A DNA stretch of 64,000 bases from NCBI GenBank assembly GCA_934316545.1, contig CAKRDT010000001.1, forward strand, positions 79,117 through 143,116, written 5' to 3'. Position numbers and translations under genes: made by a program. This document shows positions 29,413 through 39,046 of the stretch, one piece after another. This DNA is from an uncultured Agathobacter sp. (GTDB lineage: Bacteria > Bacillota > Clostridia > Lachnospirales > Lachnospiraceae). Under the pieces are notes generated by a model, which saw only the letters and a program-made list of their open reading frames with translations, ran no database searches and had not been told where the DNA came from. Each line of letters starts with the position of its first letter. Position 1 is the stretch's first letter.

Positions 29413-29441
29413 TTGAGTTTCGTACCCCTCTATGCTACACT
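29413..29441 (+). promoter_or_regulatory. Promoter of the 129-residue protein gene
   Basis: TTGAGT (29413-29418), 17-bp spacer, TACACT (29436-29441), 41 bp before the start codon. Confidence 0.65.
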
Positions 29442-29481
29442 TTAATCAAGAAAATTTCATCGAAGCAAGAGGGGGAATAGA

Positions 29482-29871
29482 ATGAATCAGGAATATACAA
29501 AACCTACTATTGTTACGAATGACATTTTATCAGAGGGTGTCTATTTAGCAAGCGGTACCGGTTGTTATACCATTGATGCAACTATAATTAATCAGACTCC
29601 GGTTGAAAGTCGTAAAAATTATGTGATCCAGATCAGTGCAACTCATGATGCAGATCATACGCGTCATGCGCAGACCTTGACAATTTCTTTCAACCAGCCT
29701 GTAACTTTTTCTTCTTGTGGTGTTGCCAACTTAATTGGTGGTGATGGCACAAATACTCTGGAGCTTTCCATGAGCTATACCCAGAACCCAACCGACCGAA
29801 TTGGTTTTGGCGATTTAACGGTTGAATCCGCTGACGGATTAACTATTACTTCTGCTCAAATTACAGATTAA
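29482..29871 (+). CDS. Unknown 129-residue beta-rich protein
   Basis: Unrecognised. Begins MNQEYTKPTIVTNDILSEGV and continues YLASGTGC, so residues 7-25 carry a KPxxxxNxxLxEGVYxASG pattern. The remainder is rich in Thr, Ser, Asn and beta-branched residues, suggesting a beta-sandwich, and ends in ITSAQITD. Two Cys (28 and 79). No signal peptide or membrane helix is visible. It has its own promoter and a strong terminator, so it is monocistronic and probably well expressed. A secreted or modified peptide precursor is possible but no maturation gene is adjacent. Confidence 0.75.
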   Translation: MNQEYTKPTIVTNDILSEGVYLASGTGCYTIDATIINQTPVESRKNYVIQISATHDADHTRHAQTLTISFNQPVTFSSCGVANLIGGDGTNTLELSMSYTQNPTDRIGFGDLTVESADGLTITSAQITD

Positions 29872-29875
29872 AAAA

Positions 29876-29907
29876 ATGGATGGTGCAATGTAAATTGCAT
29901 CATCCAT
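29876..29907 (+). terminator. Terminator of the 129-residue protein gene
   Basis: Stem ATGGATGGTGCAAT paired with ATTGCATCATCCAT (one bulge), short TAA-type loop, followed by seven T. Confidence 0.9.
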
Positions 29908-29951
29908 TTTTTTGAATTATTTACTTTTCTTAGTACACATATCTTAACTTT

Positions 29952-30497
29952 CTAATATTTTAGCAAAAAGATCATCATCTTTTGCATCAGCCACACTCCT
30001 GCCGTCGCTTCTGAAACACAGCCAAAAACAAACATGGTAATCATTCCAACTGCCCCGGCGATTCGCCGCGGTATCGGCTCACTATGCCGGTAATATCGAT
30101 GCCGGTCGCTTCGCAGCATCAAATACAACATGATCAGGTAAATGATACCGTGCGGAATCCACGAGACCACAAAAAATACCAGTCCGCCAATCCCCATATT
30201 GATCATACATGCAGCCAAAAACACCCCTGCCGTAAAACAGATGCAGCACTGCAGCATAAGCAGAATCACTTTACGTATCGGCGTGTAGGAAAGAACCCAC
30301 AAAAAAACAAACAATTTGCCTCTCTCCCACAAAATATTGCCAAGCAGTATCCTCGTGTCCATATGAGTGTTTGCATATGACTGTATATGATATTCATTTA
30401 GGAATCCATATGTTGAAAAATACTCATGTCCAAAAAAATATGCACACAGAATCCCTGCTATCAAAAAGCATATTCCGACCGCGATTTCTTTTTTCAT
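29952..30497 (-). CDS. spoIIM: SpoIIM-like membrane protein
   Basis: 181 residues with about five hydrophobic helices. The middle (FVFLWVLSYTPIRKVI, then VFFVVSWIPHGIIYL) follows the pattern of SpoIIM, the membrane part of the DMP peptidoglycan hydrolase complex needed for engulfment. Similarity is modest, but it lies 37 bp after a nudF-type gene on the same strand, as spoIIM lies near nudF in Bacillus. Function is therefore inferred from both pattern and position. Confidence 0.68.
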   Translation of the reverse strand: MKKEIAVGICFLIAGILCAYFFGHEYFSTYGFLNEYHIQSYANTHMDTRILLGNILWERGKLFVFLWVLSYTPIRKVILLMLQCCICFTAGVFLAACMINMGIGGLVFFVVSWIPHGIIYLIMLYLMLRSDRHRYYRHSEPIPRRIAGAVGMITMFVFGCVSEATAGVWLMQKMMIFLLKY

Positions 30498-30534
30498 ATT
30501 CTATCCCAAAAATCTCTTCTATCTAGAATATGTC

Positions 30535-31080
30535 CTAGCCTCTCAATTTATTACCATAAGCCATAATCGCCGCAACCGTCTTAGAATCTTCGATCTTGCC
30601 CGCATAGATCATCTCGCACAGTTCGTCCAGCGTATAGATTTCAATGTCAATGCTCTCCGCATCATCTAGATGCTGCTCACCGATTTTTTCCAGATCCGTG
30701 GCCAGATATACATCCACATGCTCATCACAGAAGGCAACGGTAGTACGCAGCGAAAGCAGGAACTCTACCTTGTGGCTCCGGTATCCGGTTTCCTCCTCAA
30801 GCTCCCTCGTTGCGCACACTTTGGTATCTTCTGTCCTGCTATCCCTTGCTCCGGCCGGAATCTCGATCGTCTCACGCTCCAAAGCATTACGATACTGACG
30901 CACCATAACGATTCTTCCGTCCGGAAGTACCGGAAGAATGGCTGCCGCCCCCATCCGGTGCGAGACAAAATCCCACTCCTCCTGCTTGCCGCCTGCAAAT
31001 TCCATCGTATCCCTGTAGATATCCAGAATAGATCCTTTGTACATCAGTTCTCTCTTTAAACGTTTCATTCTTTCTATCAT
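30535..31080 (-). CDS. nudF: ADP-ribose pyrophosphatase (NUDIX)
   Basis: 181 residues. The NUDIX box reads GARDSRTEDTKVCATRELEEETGY (condensed here to its ends, residues about 76-99): Gly at the start, REL.EE.G at the end. EIPAG precedes it and the C-terminal DE pair is present, as in ADP-ribose pyrophosphatases. Cleaves ADP-ribose to AMP and ribose-5-phosphate. First gene of a pair with the SpoIIM-like gene. Confidence 0.88.
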   Translation of the reverse strand: MIERMKRLKRELMYKGSILDIYRDTMEFAGGKQEEWDFVSHRMGAAAILPVLPDGRIVMVRQYRNALERETIEIPAGARDSRTEDTKVCATRELEEETGYRSHKVEFLLSLRTTVAFCDEHVDVYLATDLEKIGEQHLDDAESIDIEIYTLDELCEMIYAGKIEDSKTVAAIMAYGNKLRG

Positions 31081-31215
31081 AATTTCAGCACCTCTCCTTG
31101 GTTTTTCCTCGCCATCAAAATATAGTATATCGAATTCAAACTATGTTAACAAGGTAAAATTCATAAAAAGCAAGTTCAAGTAGATTTAACTCATTCTCTT
31201 CTAAATCTGATTTCT

Positions 31216-31839
31216 CTAAGATTTATGCTTTTCCTTAAGCAGCGGTTTTAATTTTTTATATATAACGCTTGTCTTTTTACTATCCTTAAATTTCTTTGCC
31301 ATTCCATTGCAGATTGCCTGTTTAGATTTGTACTGATTAAATATCGCAAGCACCTGCTCCGGATCTTCGTCATCTGCAAGATAATTCCTAATCTCCTCAA
31401 GCGATGCTATATCCATTTCCAGCACTTTACTCCTTTTCTTCTTTGGAGCTACATCGGATATAACCGTCTGCTTTTGCGATTGCAACTGGATTGTTCCGAG
31501 ACGATCTACTGATTGCTTCTGTTCCTGCCAATAGTCGCACAAACAGTCAAATCCCTTATCGTTTGATACAATATGATATTGATCTGTCTGATTTCCTTTT
31601 CCGATCAAATATCCAAGAAAAGAAGCCAATTGAAAATCCAATGCATTCTTTGTTCCTGTTTTCACTTTATAACAATGCAAACCAATTCCCCGTGCTGTCA
31701 AGTTCTCAACAACCTCAAGACTTATATTCTTACACTGTTCCGAGTAAAAAATATAAAATACATCATCCTTATTCGCATCAGAGATATTTTTAATTCCATC
31801 AGCTTTTATATTTTCATAATCAATCAAAAAATGTTTCAT
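31216..31839 (-). CDS. PIN-like nuclease-fold protein
   Basis: 207 residues from the ATG of MKHFLIDYENI. The N-terminal 110 residues have the PIN/NYN layout: an early Asp (DYEN), a central NALDFQLASFLGYL acidic position, and SNDKGFDCL near residue 95 where the third acidic residue is expected. After a Lys-rich linker (PKKKRSK) a helical C-terminal domain (about 140-205) follows. Likely an RNA-binding or RNase protein. A 17-residue upstream extension lacks a ribosome site and runs into the terminator. No toxin-antitoxin partner is adjacent. Confidence 0.72.
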   Translation of the reverse strand: MKHFLIDYENIKADGIKNISDANKDDVFYIFYSEQCKNISLEVVENLTARGIGLHCYKVKTGTKNALDFQLASFLGYLIGKGNQTDQYHIVSNDKGFDCLCDYWQEQKQSVDRLGTIQLQSQKQTVISDVAPKKKRSKVLEMDIASLEEIRNYLADDEDPEQVLAIFNQYKSKQAICNGMAKKFKDSKKTSVIYKKLKPLLKEKHKS

Positions 31840-31875
31840 AAAAATATACCCTTTCCTTATCACTATGTATAAAAA

Positions 31876-31907
31876 AAGGTGCTGAAACACTTGAGTTTCA
31901 GCACCTT
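31876..31907 (-). terminator. Terminator of rny
   Basis: Minus strand: 13-bp stem (31876-31888 with 31895-31907, AAGGTGCTGAAAC and complement), six-base loop, then a T-run. Directly upstream of the PIN-like gene. Confidence 0.88.
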
Positions 31908-31932
31908 TAATAACTTAAGCTTACGCTTGTTC

Positions 31933-33480
31933 TTACTTTGCGTAATCAACGACACGCGATTCACGAATGACATTAACCTTGATCTGTCCAGGATATTCCA
32001 ATTCAGATTCAATCTGTTTTGAAATGTCTCTAGCCAGCAATACCATGTCAGCGTCGCTGATCTGTTCAGGAACAACTAAAATACGAATCTCTCTACCTGC
32101 CTGAATAGCAAAAGATTTCTCGACTCCCTTATAACCATTTGTAATATCTTCCAACTGCTGTAAGCGGTTAGAATATGTTTCCAATGTCTCTCTTCTTGCA
32201 CCCGGTCTCGCAGCGCTGATTGTGTCAGCCGCCTGTACCAGACACGCAATCAATGACTCCGGTTCAACATCTCCATGATGAGACTCAACAGCGTTAATCA
32301 CTAATGCTGACTCCTTGTACTTTCTACAAAGCTCAGCACCCAGCTGGATATGGGAACCTTCCATATCATGATCGACTGCTTTACCGATATCATGTAATAA
32401 TCCGGCACGTTTTGCCATACGAACATCCTCACCGATTTCTGCAGCAAGAAGACCGGTAAGCTGAGCAACCTCGATGGAATGCTTTAACGCATTCTGTCCG
32501 TAACTGGTACGGAACTTCATCTTTCCTAAGAGGCGTACAAGCTCCGGATGGATTCCGTGGATGCCGACTTCAAGTACAGCAGCCTCGCCTTCCTCACGGA
32601 TCATAGTATCAACTTCCTTCTGTGCCTTCTCTACCATCTCCTCGATGCGGGCCGGATGGATACGTCCGTCAACGATCAATTTTTCAAGAGCAATTCTTGC
32701 AACTTCTCTTCGAATCGGATCAAAGCTTGATAAGATAACAGCTTCCGGTGTATCGTCAATTATCAGATCTACACCTGTCATTGTCTCAAGGGTACGGATG
32801 TTACGTCCCTCACGTCCAATGATACGTCCCTTCATCTCATCGTTCGGGAGCTGTACGACTGAAATTGTCGTCTCAGAAACATGATCCGCAGCACATTTCT
32901 GAATCGCAGTAACAACATACTCCTTCGCTTTCTTAGAGACCTCTTCTTTTGCCTGAGCCTCCATCTCCTTGATCATCTTCGCAGTGTCAATTTTGACGTC
33001 TTCTTCAACGGTTTTTAAAAGGAATTCTTTTGCTTGTTCAGAGGTTAATCCGGAGATTCTCTCCAGTTCCTGTACCCGCTGTTCATTGAGCTTTGCTATC
33101 TCAACTTTCTGCTTCTTTAACTCTTCTTCCTTGGCGTTAAAGCTGGACTCGCGCTTTTCCATCGCTTCGATCTTCTTATCCAGATTTTCTTCCTTCTGGA
33201 CAATTCGACGCTCGTTACGCTGAATTTCATTTCTGCGTTCCTTGATTTCTTTGTCAAGCTCATTCTTGGATCGAATGGTCTCTTCCTTGATTTCAAGGGT
33301 CGCTTCGCGCTTCTTTGCTTCCGCTGTCTTTACAGCTTCATCAATGATGCCTCTTGCTTTCTCCTCCGCATTACCGACCTTCGTGTTGGCGACACGTTTA
33401 TGGTATTCTGCAGAGATAAACCAGGTAGCAATTGCAGTAATTATAAGTGTGATAACAACAGCTATAATAATCTGCAGCAC
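31933..33480 (-). CDS. rny: Ribonuclease Y
   Basis: 515 residues, full length. Membrane helix at residues about 3-22, long coiled coil (about 35-180), KH domain with [12 protein letters not shown] (about 218-229), and HD domain with the metal pair His363-Asp364 in [12 protein letters not shown]. Endoribonuclease that starts mRNA turnover at the membrane. Promoter at 33562-33590 and own terminator make it monocistronic. Confidence 0.97.
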   Translation of the reverse strand: MLQIIIAVVITLIITAIATWFISAEYHKRVANTKVGNAEEKARGIIDEAVKTAEAKKREATLEIKEETIRSKNELDKEIKERRNEIQRNERRIVQKEENLDKKIEAMEKRESSFNAKEEELKKQKVEIAKLNEQRVQELERISGLTSEQAKEFLLKTVEEDVKIDTAKMIKEMEAQAKEEVSKKAKEYVVTAIQKCAADHVSETTISVVQLPNDEMKGRIIGREGRNIRTLETMTGVDLIIDDTPEAVILSSFDPIRREVARIALEKLIVDGRIHPARIEEMVEKAQKEVDTMIREEGEAAVLEVGIHGIHPELVRLLGKMKFRTSYGQNALKHSIEVAQLTGLLAAEIGEDVRMAKRAGLLHDIGKAVDHDMEGSHIQLGAELCRKYKESALVINAVESHHGDVEPESLIACLVQAADTISAARPGARRETLETYSNRLQQLEDITNGYKGVEKSFAIQAGREIRILVVPEQISDADMVLLARDISKQIESELEYPGQIKVNVIRESRVVDYAK

Positions 33481-33561
33481 AGGAGCACCTCCTTTATTAA
33501 ATTTTCATTGTACATATAACAAAAAGAAACTCTTTTCATGTCATAAACTTACAACATAACA

Positions 33562-33590
33562 ATTTTATCCTTTTTGCTTAATTATGTCAA
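33562..33590 (-). promoter_or_regulatory. Sigma-A promoter of rny
   Basis: Minus strand: TTGACA (33590-33585), 17-bp spacer, TAAAAT (33567-33562). Confidence 0.78.
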
Positions 33591-33623
33591 GGTATTCGGA
33601 TTTGTTTTGTGCAACTTTGGGAA

Positions 33624-34232
33624 TCAGACTTTTGATTCCCGCATCGCTTTCATAATATCATGACTGCCAAATCCCCGCCTTAACAAAAATTGATAGGTAC
33701 GCCGAAACTCCTTCTCATCCGCATCTTCCGCTACATAATGACGTTTCTCAAGTAACCGGTAAATCTGTTTCATTTCTTCTGCTTCGTACTCTTCTTCTAA
33801 CGCCCTGTCAATGACTTCCCGCGCAATCCCTTTTTTGGAAAGTTTTCTTTTGATCTGTAATCTGCTGAAACGCTCCTGATAGAGTCTGATATAAGTACAT
33901 GCATAGCGCAGATCATCTATGTAATGATACCTCTTTACATATTCCATCGCTGCCTCAATGCATTCATCCGGATACCCGCCCATCACAAGTTTTTCACGCA
34001 GCTGATACTCCGTTCTGTCCATGCGTTCCAGCAAATGCATCGCACGTTTCGTTGCCCTCCTGGTAATCACTTCATCGATCAAGCGCCGATAATTTTCTTC
34101 CCCGATCGCCGCATTTTCAGCAAGTCTAAACTGTTTTGCCTCCGAGCGGTACACAGAAAGCTCCGCACCGTTATCAAAACGGATACGGAGCTTCCCTTTG
34201 CCCAGAGCTTCATACTCTGTAACATAAATCAT
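33624..34232 (-). CDS. recX: RecA regulator RecX
   Basis: 202 residues of three-helix RecX repeats (AMHLLERMDRTEYQLREKL, CTYIRLYQERFSRLQIKRKL, TYQFLLRRGFGSHDI). Binds RecA filaments and limits their activity. Starts 3 bp after the recA stop, so it is co-transcribed and under the same SOS control. Confidence 0.92.
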   Translation of the reverse strand: MIYVTEYEALGKGKLRIRFDNGAELSVYRSEAKQFRLAENAAIGEENYRRLIDEVITRRATKRAMHLLERMDRTEYQLREKLVMGGYPDECIEAAMEYVKRYHYIDDLRYACTYIRLYQERFSRLQIKRKLSKKGIAREVIDRALEEEYEAEEMKQIYRLLEKRHYVAEDADEKEFRRTYQFLLRRGFGSHDIMKAMRESKV

Positions 34233-34235
34233 AAA

Positions 34236-35285
34236 TTATGCTTCCTTACCTGCATCTGTACTCTCAGCAGTCTCGGCTTCCTCCTCATCGTCCTGTGCAA
34301 AATAATGTTCCCGCACCTGTTCTTCAATCATCTTGCAAAACTCCGGATTTTCACGCAGATAAGTCTTCGCATTCTCACGTCCCTGTCCAATCTTATCCCC
34401 TTCGTAGGCATACCATGCACCGGACTTGTTGATAATTCCGACATTCGCTGCCAGATCAAGGATATCACCTTCCTTGGAAATTCCCTGACCAAACATAATA
34501 TCAAACTCAGCCTCTCTGAATGGCGGAGCGACCTTATTCTTGACGATCTTTACTCTGGTATGGTTACCGATGACCTCACCAGCCTGTTTCAAGGCTTCCA
34601 CCCTGCGGACATCCAGACGGACGGATGCGTAGAACTTCAACGCGCGTCCACCGGTTGTGGTCTCTGGGTTACCAAACATCACACCGACTTTTTCACGCAG
34701 CTGGTTGATAAAGATTACAATACAGTTGGATTTGCTGATGACACCGGTCAGCTTACGAAGCGCCTGACTCATCAACCGGGCCTGCAGACCAACGTGGGAA
34801 TCTCCCATATCACCATCAATCTCCGCCTTCGGAACCAAGGCTGCAACAGAATCGACGATTACGATGTCTACTGCACCGGAGCGAACCATTGTCTCTGTAA
34901 TCTCAAGTGCCTGCTCACCGCAATCCGGCTGCGAAATATAGAGATTGTCAATATCGACACCGATATTCTTCGCATAAACAGGATCAAGCGCATGCTCCGC
35001 ATCAATAAATCCCGCGATACCGCCCCTCTTTTGTACTTCAGCCACACAGTGGAGCGCAACCGTCGTCTTACCACTGGATTCCGGTCCGTAGATTTCAATA
35101 ATTCTTCCCTTCGGAAGACCTCCAAGCCCCAATGCAATATCAAGACTCAGTGAGCCGGTCGGAACCGTCTCAACATTCATATTCGCGGAATTGTCACCGA
35201 GTTTCATGACGGATCCCTTACCATACTGTCTCTCAATCTGCGCAATCGCAGCATCCAACGCTTTTAATTTATCTTCTTTTGCCAT
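34236..35285 (-). CDS. recA: Recombinase RecA
   Basis: 349 residues. Walker [10 protein letters not shown] at 67-75, the family signature [14 protein letters not shown], and an acidic C-terminal tail ([11 protein letters not shown]). Strand exchange and LexA self-cleavage co-protease. Promoter and a perfect LexA-type box lie directly upstream. Confidence 0.98.
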   Translation of the reverse strand: MAKEDKLKALDAAIAQIERQYGKGSVMKLGDNSANMNVETVPTGSLSLDIALGLGGLPKGRIIEIYGPESSGKTTVALHCVAEVQKRGGIAGFIDAEHALDPVYAKNIGVDIDNLYISQPDCGEQALEITETMVRSGAVDIVIVDSVAALVPKAEIDGDMGDSHVGLQARLMSQALRKLTGVISKSNCIVIFINQLREKVGVMFGNPETTTGGRALKFYASVRLDVRRVEALKQAGEVIGNHTRVKIVKNKVAPPFREAEFDIMFGQGISKEGDILDLAANVGIINKSGAWYAYEGDKIGQGRENAKTYLRENPEFCKMIEEQVREHYFAQDDEEEAETAESTDAGKEA

Positions 35286-35301
35286 AACAGTCTCCTTAAT
35301 C

Positions 35302-35315
35302 CGAACTTATGTTCG
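35302..35315. promoter_or_regulatory. SOS (LexA) operator of recA
   Basis: CGAACTTATGTTCG is a perfect palindrome matching the Gram-positive LexA box CGAACNNNNGTTCG. It sits between the -10 box (35329-35334) and the recA start (35285), so bound LexA would block transcription start. Confidence 0.9.
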
Positions 35316-35328
35316 TTTCTATGTTCTA

Positions 35329-35357
35329 ATAGTAGTATACTTTGGTTACATTGTCAA
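35329..35357 (-). promoter_or_regulatory. Sigma-A promoter of recA-recX
   Basis: Minus strand: TTGACA (35357-35352), 17-bp spacer, TACTAT (35334-35329). Confidence 0.8.
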
Positions 35358-35393
35358 TCATTAATTTTAAAACGGTGTTGGGAAAATAAAAAA

Positions 35394-35415
35394 GACAGCT
35401 GCTTACGCAACTGTC
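35394..35415 (-). terminator. Terminator of trxA
   Basis: Minus strand stem GACAGTTGC/GCAGCTGTC with TTTTTTATTTT after it, 67 bp beyond the trxA stop. Confidence 0.8.
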
Positions 35416-35481
35416 CTTATTATACCGATGCAAAAATCAATTGTCAACCGAAATTCCATGTAAGAAAGGAATTTGAAGGTT

Positions 35482-35811
35482 CTATTCTTCCTCCAGCAAA
35501 GTATTCAGATATTCTTTGATCGTCTCTTTGTTCTGCAGACCGATCATCTTCTGCTGAAACAGACCATATTTCATAAAAACAAGTGTCGGAATGCTTGTAA
35601 TCTGATAGTTTAATGCAAGCGACGGCTGCTCGTCCACATTCACCTTGCACACCTTCACTTTGTCCCCGAATTCCACCGCAATCTCATCCACAATCGGTGA
35701 CTGCATCTGGCATGGGCCACACCATGCCGCCCAGAAATCAATCAGTACCGGAACCTTAGCCCCAAGCACTTCCTGCTCAAAATTATCTTTTGTCAATACC
35801 ACTACGCTCAT
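35482..35811 (-). CDS. trxA: Thioredoxin
   Basis: 109 residues. Redox motif WCGPC at 30-34, Asp25 of FWAAW region, and cis-Pro in SIPTL. Cytoplasmic disulfide reductase. Single gene between prfC and recA, with its own terminator; the promoter was not identified. Confidence 0.94.
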   Translation of the reverse strand: MSVVVLTKDNFEQEVLGAKVPVLIDFWAAWCGPCQMQSPIVDEIAVEFGDKVKVCKVNVDEQPSLALNYQITSIPTLVFMKYGLFQQKMIGLQNKETIKEYLNTLLEEE

Positions 35812-35921
35812 CTTAATTCCTCCTTCTTAAATCTCAGCCCTTTCGATCCGTCTCGTAAAAGTGCTGATGCTGCACGTCAGTTTTTCCCAGCTGCCGACAC
35901 ACGCTTAACGTCCTGCAGCGC

Positions 35922-37514
35922 CTAGTTTGTACCGAATTCAGCCAGAACAAGTCCCTCGTTTCGATCAAGCACCATACCGACACTCCATGCATTGACAAAC
36001 AAAAGAAGCGGATTTCCCTTCATGTCGATGATCTTCTTCATATCGGATGTTCCGGTCAGATTGTCCACATCAACTTCATCCTTATTTTCAATCCAGCGGA
36101 TGTGCTCGTATGGCAGATTCTCAAGACGAATCTCCACATTGTACTCATTTTCCAGACGGAACTTCAGTACATCAAACTGCAGCACACCGACTACGCCGAC
36201 GATGATTTCTTCCATACCGCCTTTGTACTCCTGAAAAATCTGGATTGCACCTTCCTGCGCAATCTGTGTCACACCTTTGACGAACTGCTTTCGCTTCATG
36301 GAATCGATCAGCCGTACCCGTGCAAAATGCTCCGGTGCAAACGTCGGTATTCCCTCGAAACAGAATTTTTCCTTAGCAGTGGTCAGGGTGTCTCCGATTG
36401 AAAAGATTCCCGGATCAAAGATACCGATGATATCACCCGCATAAGCCTCTTCCACGATTTTACGCTCATCTGCCATCATCTGCTGCGGCTGTGCAAGCTT
36501 GATCTGCTTATCTCCCTGCACATGGTACACTTCCATTCCTGCGGTAAACTTTCCGGAACAGATACGCATAAATGCGATACGGTCTCTGTGGTTTTTATTC
36601 ATGTTCGCCTGAATCTTAAATACAAAAGCCGAAAAATCTTCTCCAAACGGATCAATCTCTCCCCGATCGGATCGGCGTGCCATCGGCGCATAAGTCATCT
36701 GTAAAAAATGCTGCAGAAAGGTTTCCACACCGAAGTTGGTTAATGCCGATCCGAAAAATACCGGTGAAAGCTCTCCCTTTGTTACAAGCTCCATGTCAAA
36801 CTCTGCGCTGGCTCCATCGAGAAGTTCAATCTCATCGTCAAGCTGTGCCTTCTTGTCCGCACCGATCTCCTCTGCCAAAGCCGGGTCATCGATATCGATG
36901 ATCTTCTCGGAACCTTCCTTTGTTCCCTTAAGCGTATCGGCAAACGTCATGACTTTTTTGGTATTTCTGTCATAGACGCCCTTAAACTCCTTACCGGAAC
37001 CGATCGGCCAGTTGATTGGGCAGGTTGCGATACCAAGCTCGTTCTCGATATCATCGAGGAGTTCAAAGGTATCATTGGCATCACGATCCATCTTATTGAT
37101 AAAGGTAAAAATCGGAATGTGGCGCATCACGCAGACTTTGAAAAGCTTACGTGTCTGCGCCTCTACGCCTTTGCTTGCATCAATGACCATGACAGCGGAA
37201 TCGGCTGCCATCAGTGTACGGTAAGTGTCCTCCGAGAAATCCTGATGCCCCGGAGTATCCAGAATGTTGATACAATATCCATCATAGTTGAACTGCAGCA
37301 CAGAAGAAGTAACCGAAATACCTCTCTGTTTCTCGATTTCCATCCAGTCGGACACCGCGTGCTTTGCAGTCGCCTTTCCCTTGACCGAACCTGCCTGATT
37401 GATTGCTCCTCCATATAAAAGGAACTTCTCTGTCAATGTTGTCTTACCTGCATCCGGGTGGGAAATAATTGCAAAAGTACGTCTTTTTTCTATTTCTTTT
37501 CTTAAGTTGCTCAC
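35922..37514 (-). CDS. prfC: Peptide chain release factor 3
   Basis: 530 residues from a GTG start chosen because GGAGGACGATT precedes it. G1 motif HPDAGKTT near 19-26, G2 region KQRGISVTSS, G3 DTPGHQDF and G4 NKMDRD. GTPase that removes RF1/RF2 from the ribosome after termination. Length and RGISVTSS distinguish it from EF-G. Confidence 0.95.
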   Translation of the reverse strand: MSNLRKEIEKRRTFAIISHPDAGKTTLTEKFLLYGGAINQAGSVKGKATAKHAVSDWMEIEKQRGISVTSSVLQFNYDGYCINILDTPGHQDFSEDTYRTLMAADSAVMVIDASKGVEAQTRKLFKVCVMRHIPIFTFINKMDRDANDTFELLDDIENELGIATCPINWPIGSGKEFKGVYDRNTKKVMTFADTLKGTKEGSEKIIDIDDPALAEEIGADKKAQLDDEIELLDGASAEFDMELVTKGELSPVFFGSALTNFGVETFLQHFLQMTYAPMARRSDRGEIDPFGEDFSAFVFKIQANMNKNHRDRIAFMRICSGKFTAGMEVYHVQGDKQIKLAQPQQMMADERKIVEEAYAGDIIGIFDPGIFSIGDTLTTAKEKFCFEGIPTFAPEHFARVRLIDSMKRKQFVKGVTQIAQEGAIQIFQEYKGGMEEIIVGVVGVLQFDVLKFRLENEYNVEIRLENLPYEHIRWIENKDEVDVDNLTGTSDMKKIIDMKGNPLLLFVNAWSVGMVLDRNEGLVLAEFGTN

Positions 37515-37588
37515 AATCGTCCTCCAAAACTTGATATAAATGCATATCAAATTTTATATTACCCTAAAAAGTATGTATTTTCAACTGT

Positions 37589-38221
37589 TTATTGAATCGG
37601 TGTAATCACAATATTCTCCGCACCCACTCCGGTCTTGCGTTTTACAATATCTTCCACCTGCGCACGCTTGGCATCCGTCACATCGCCCATATCAAGCACA
37701 ACGTCACACTCCTCATCCGTAATGCTGACCACAGCATTATGAAATCCTTTCGCCTCAAGCATCATCTCCGCACTGGATTCTTTCTCCGCGATATCCGTCA
37801 TTGTAACCATCTCATCGATGGCTTCCTTTTTCTGTGCTTCATCAACCGTTGTACTGTCGATGATTGCCTGCAAAGTTTCTTTATTTTTTGATCGAACCTG
37901 TTCACGGCTGAGTTTCACTTTCGCTGCATAATCCGCATTCTCCGCCACTGCGCTCGTCAACACCGTCTCTCCGGGATTCTTTGGATCATCCGCATCCTCT
38001 GTAGACGCAAGTGCTACGCTCTCCCCATCACTGATATCGGTCACGATATCATCATAGTTGTCTTTTGTCTGGTCCAATGCGATATCCGAATCGGTGTTTG
38101 CTACCGTTTTTGTTTCTTCCGGATCCGCATTTTTACGGTCATAACTCACATATCCGGCGATCGCGATAAGCACCGCAAGTGTTGTGATTACAACCTGATT
38201 TTTATGAATGATTTTCTTCAC
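37589..38221 (-). CDS. spoIIIAH: SpoIIIAH
   Basis: 210 residues. One N-terminal membrane helix (about 9-25), a variable acidic linker, then the YscJ/FliF-like ring-building domain (about 100-210, DEMVTMTDIAEKESSAEMML). In the outer forespore membrane it binds SpoIIQ to form the feeding channel. Last gene of the spoIIIA operon, 2 bp after spoIIIAG. Confidence 0.92.
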   Translation of the reverse strand: MKKIIHKNQVVITTLAVLIAIAGYVSYDRKNADPEETKTVANTDSDIALDQTKDNYDDIVTDISDGESVALASTEDADDPKNPGETVLTSAVAENADYAAKVKLSREQVRSKNKETLQAIIDSTTVDEAQKKEAIDEMVTMTDIAEKESSAEMMLEAKGFHNAVVSITDEECDVVLDMGDVTDAKRAQVEDIVKRKTGVGAENIVITPIQ

Positions 38222-38223
38222 GG

Positions 38224-38787
38224 CTATTCCTCCTGCACTGACATTTTAACTACTTTCACTTTATGCATTTCAAGGTCAAATAATGACTGCATTGCATCTG
38301 TTATTTCCGTAATTACCCCCGGAATGTCACCGCCCTGCGCCACCACCACAACGCCTTCTATCTTTGGACGTTCTTTTTGAATCACATATGGTTCATTGGT
38401 ATCTCCCATATCATAAATGACGGTTGTCTCCTCTTTCGTTTTTTCCTGTATCCTGACATCTTTATCAAGATGCGTAAGACCATCATCGGACAAAGTCAGC
38501 ATGACACAGGTCTTACCGACGCCCTCCATGCTTTCAAGAAGCTTCTGCACCTGTTTCTCAAGTGCCTCCACATACGCACTGTCCGTCTGCATATTTTCTG
38601 TACTTTCATGCAAAGAGGTTTTATCCTGTTTCGGTTCCTCTCCGCTGCCTGTTTTACTGCCTGTCGGTATCATCACAACAAGCACCAGCATGCCGATCAG
38701 AATCAGCACAATTCCGTCCGCTTTACTTTTTCCCTTCAATTGCTTTGTAATCCACTCCTTCACGCTTACAAAACCATTCAAATACAT
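38224..38787 (-). CDS. spoIIIAG: SpoIIIAG
   Basis: 187 residues from the ATG of MYLNGFVSVKEW, preceded by AAAGGAGAGG. A membrane helix (about 25-43) is followed by a linker and the ring-building domain (LEKQVQKLLESMEGVGKTCVML...VVVVAQGG). Forms a large ring in the spoIIIA-Q channel. This start lies inside spoIIIAF (65-base overlap). A longer frame up to 38859 would overlap even more; a GTG nine codons in would reduce it but lacks a ribosome site. Confidence 0.88.
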   Translation of the reverse strand: MYLNGFVSVKEWITKQLKGKSKADGIVLILIGMLVLVVMIPTGSKTGSGEEPKQDKTSLHESTENMQTDSAYVEALEKQVQKLLESMEGVGKTCVMLTLSDDGLTHLDKDVRIQEKTKEETTVIYDMGDTNEPYVIQKERPKIEGVVVVAQGGDIPGVITEITDAMQSLFDLEMHKVKVVKMSVQEE

Positions 38788-39037
38788 CCTCTCCTTTCCC
38801 CTCATACTGATTTTGCTTCCATTGTTCCTCGATAGCATCCAGCTGCTGCCGTGCCTCATCCCTTACGTCTTTCTGCAGGAATCCAAGCACCGGTTTCATA
38901 AGTACCGCAACCATAAGCACGCTGATAAAAAAATGAAAATATCTGCGATAACTTTCCTGCGGAGCCAGATAGGAAATCAGATACAGCACCAAAAGAAAAA
39001 TGAAATAGTTTCTGACAAATTCCAAAATCGTATCCAT
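38723..39037 (-). CDS. spoIIIAF: SpoIIIAF
   Basis: 104 residues; two N-terminal membrane helices (about 10-26 and 33-52), then a soluble part shorter than the Bacillus protein (about 200 residues). VLMKPVLGFL is the conserved segment. Its short C-terminus may lack the ring domain. Overlaps spoIIIAG. Confidence 0.82.
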   Translation of the reverse strand: MDTILEFVRNYFIFLLVLYLISYLAPQESYRRYFHFFISVLMVAVLMKPVLGFLQKDVRDEARQQLDAIEEQWKQNQYEGKGEDVFEWFCKREGVDYKAIEGKK

Positions 39038-39046
39038 CGGTTTCTC

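Noticed and set aside
33924..35153. 409-codon open frame antisense to recA/recX
   Set aside because: Lies opposite two certain genes, has no ribosome site and no family resemblance; it follows from codon bias of the real frames.
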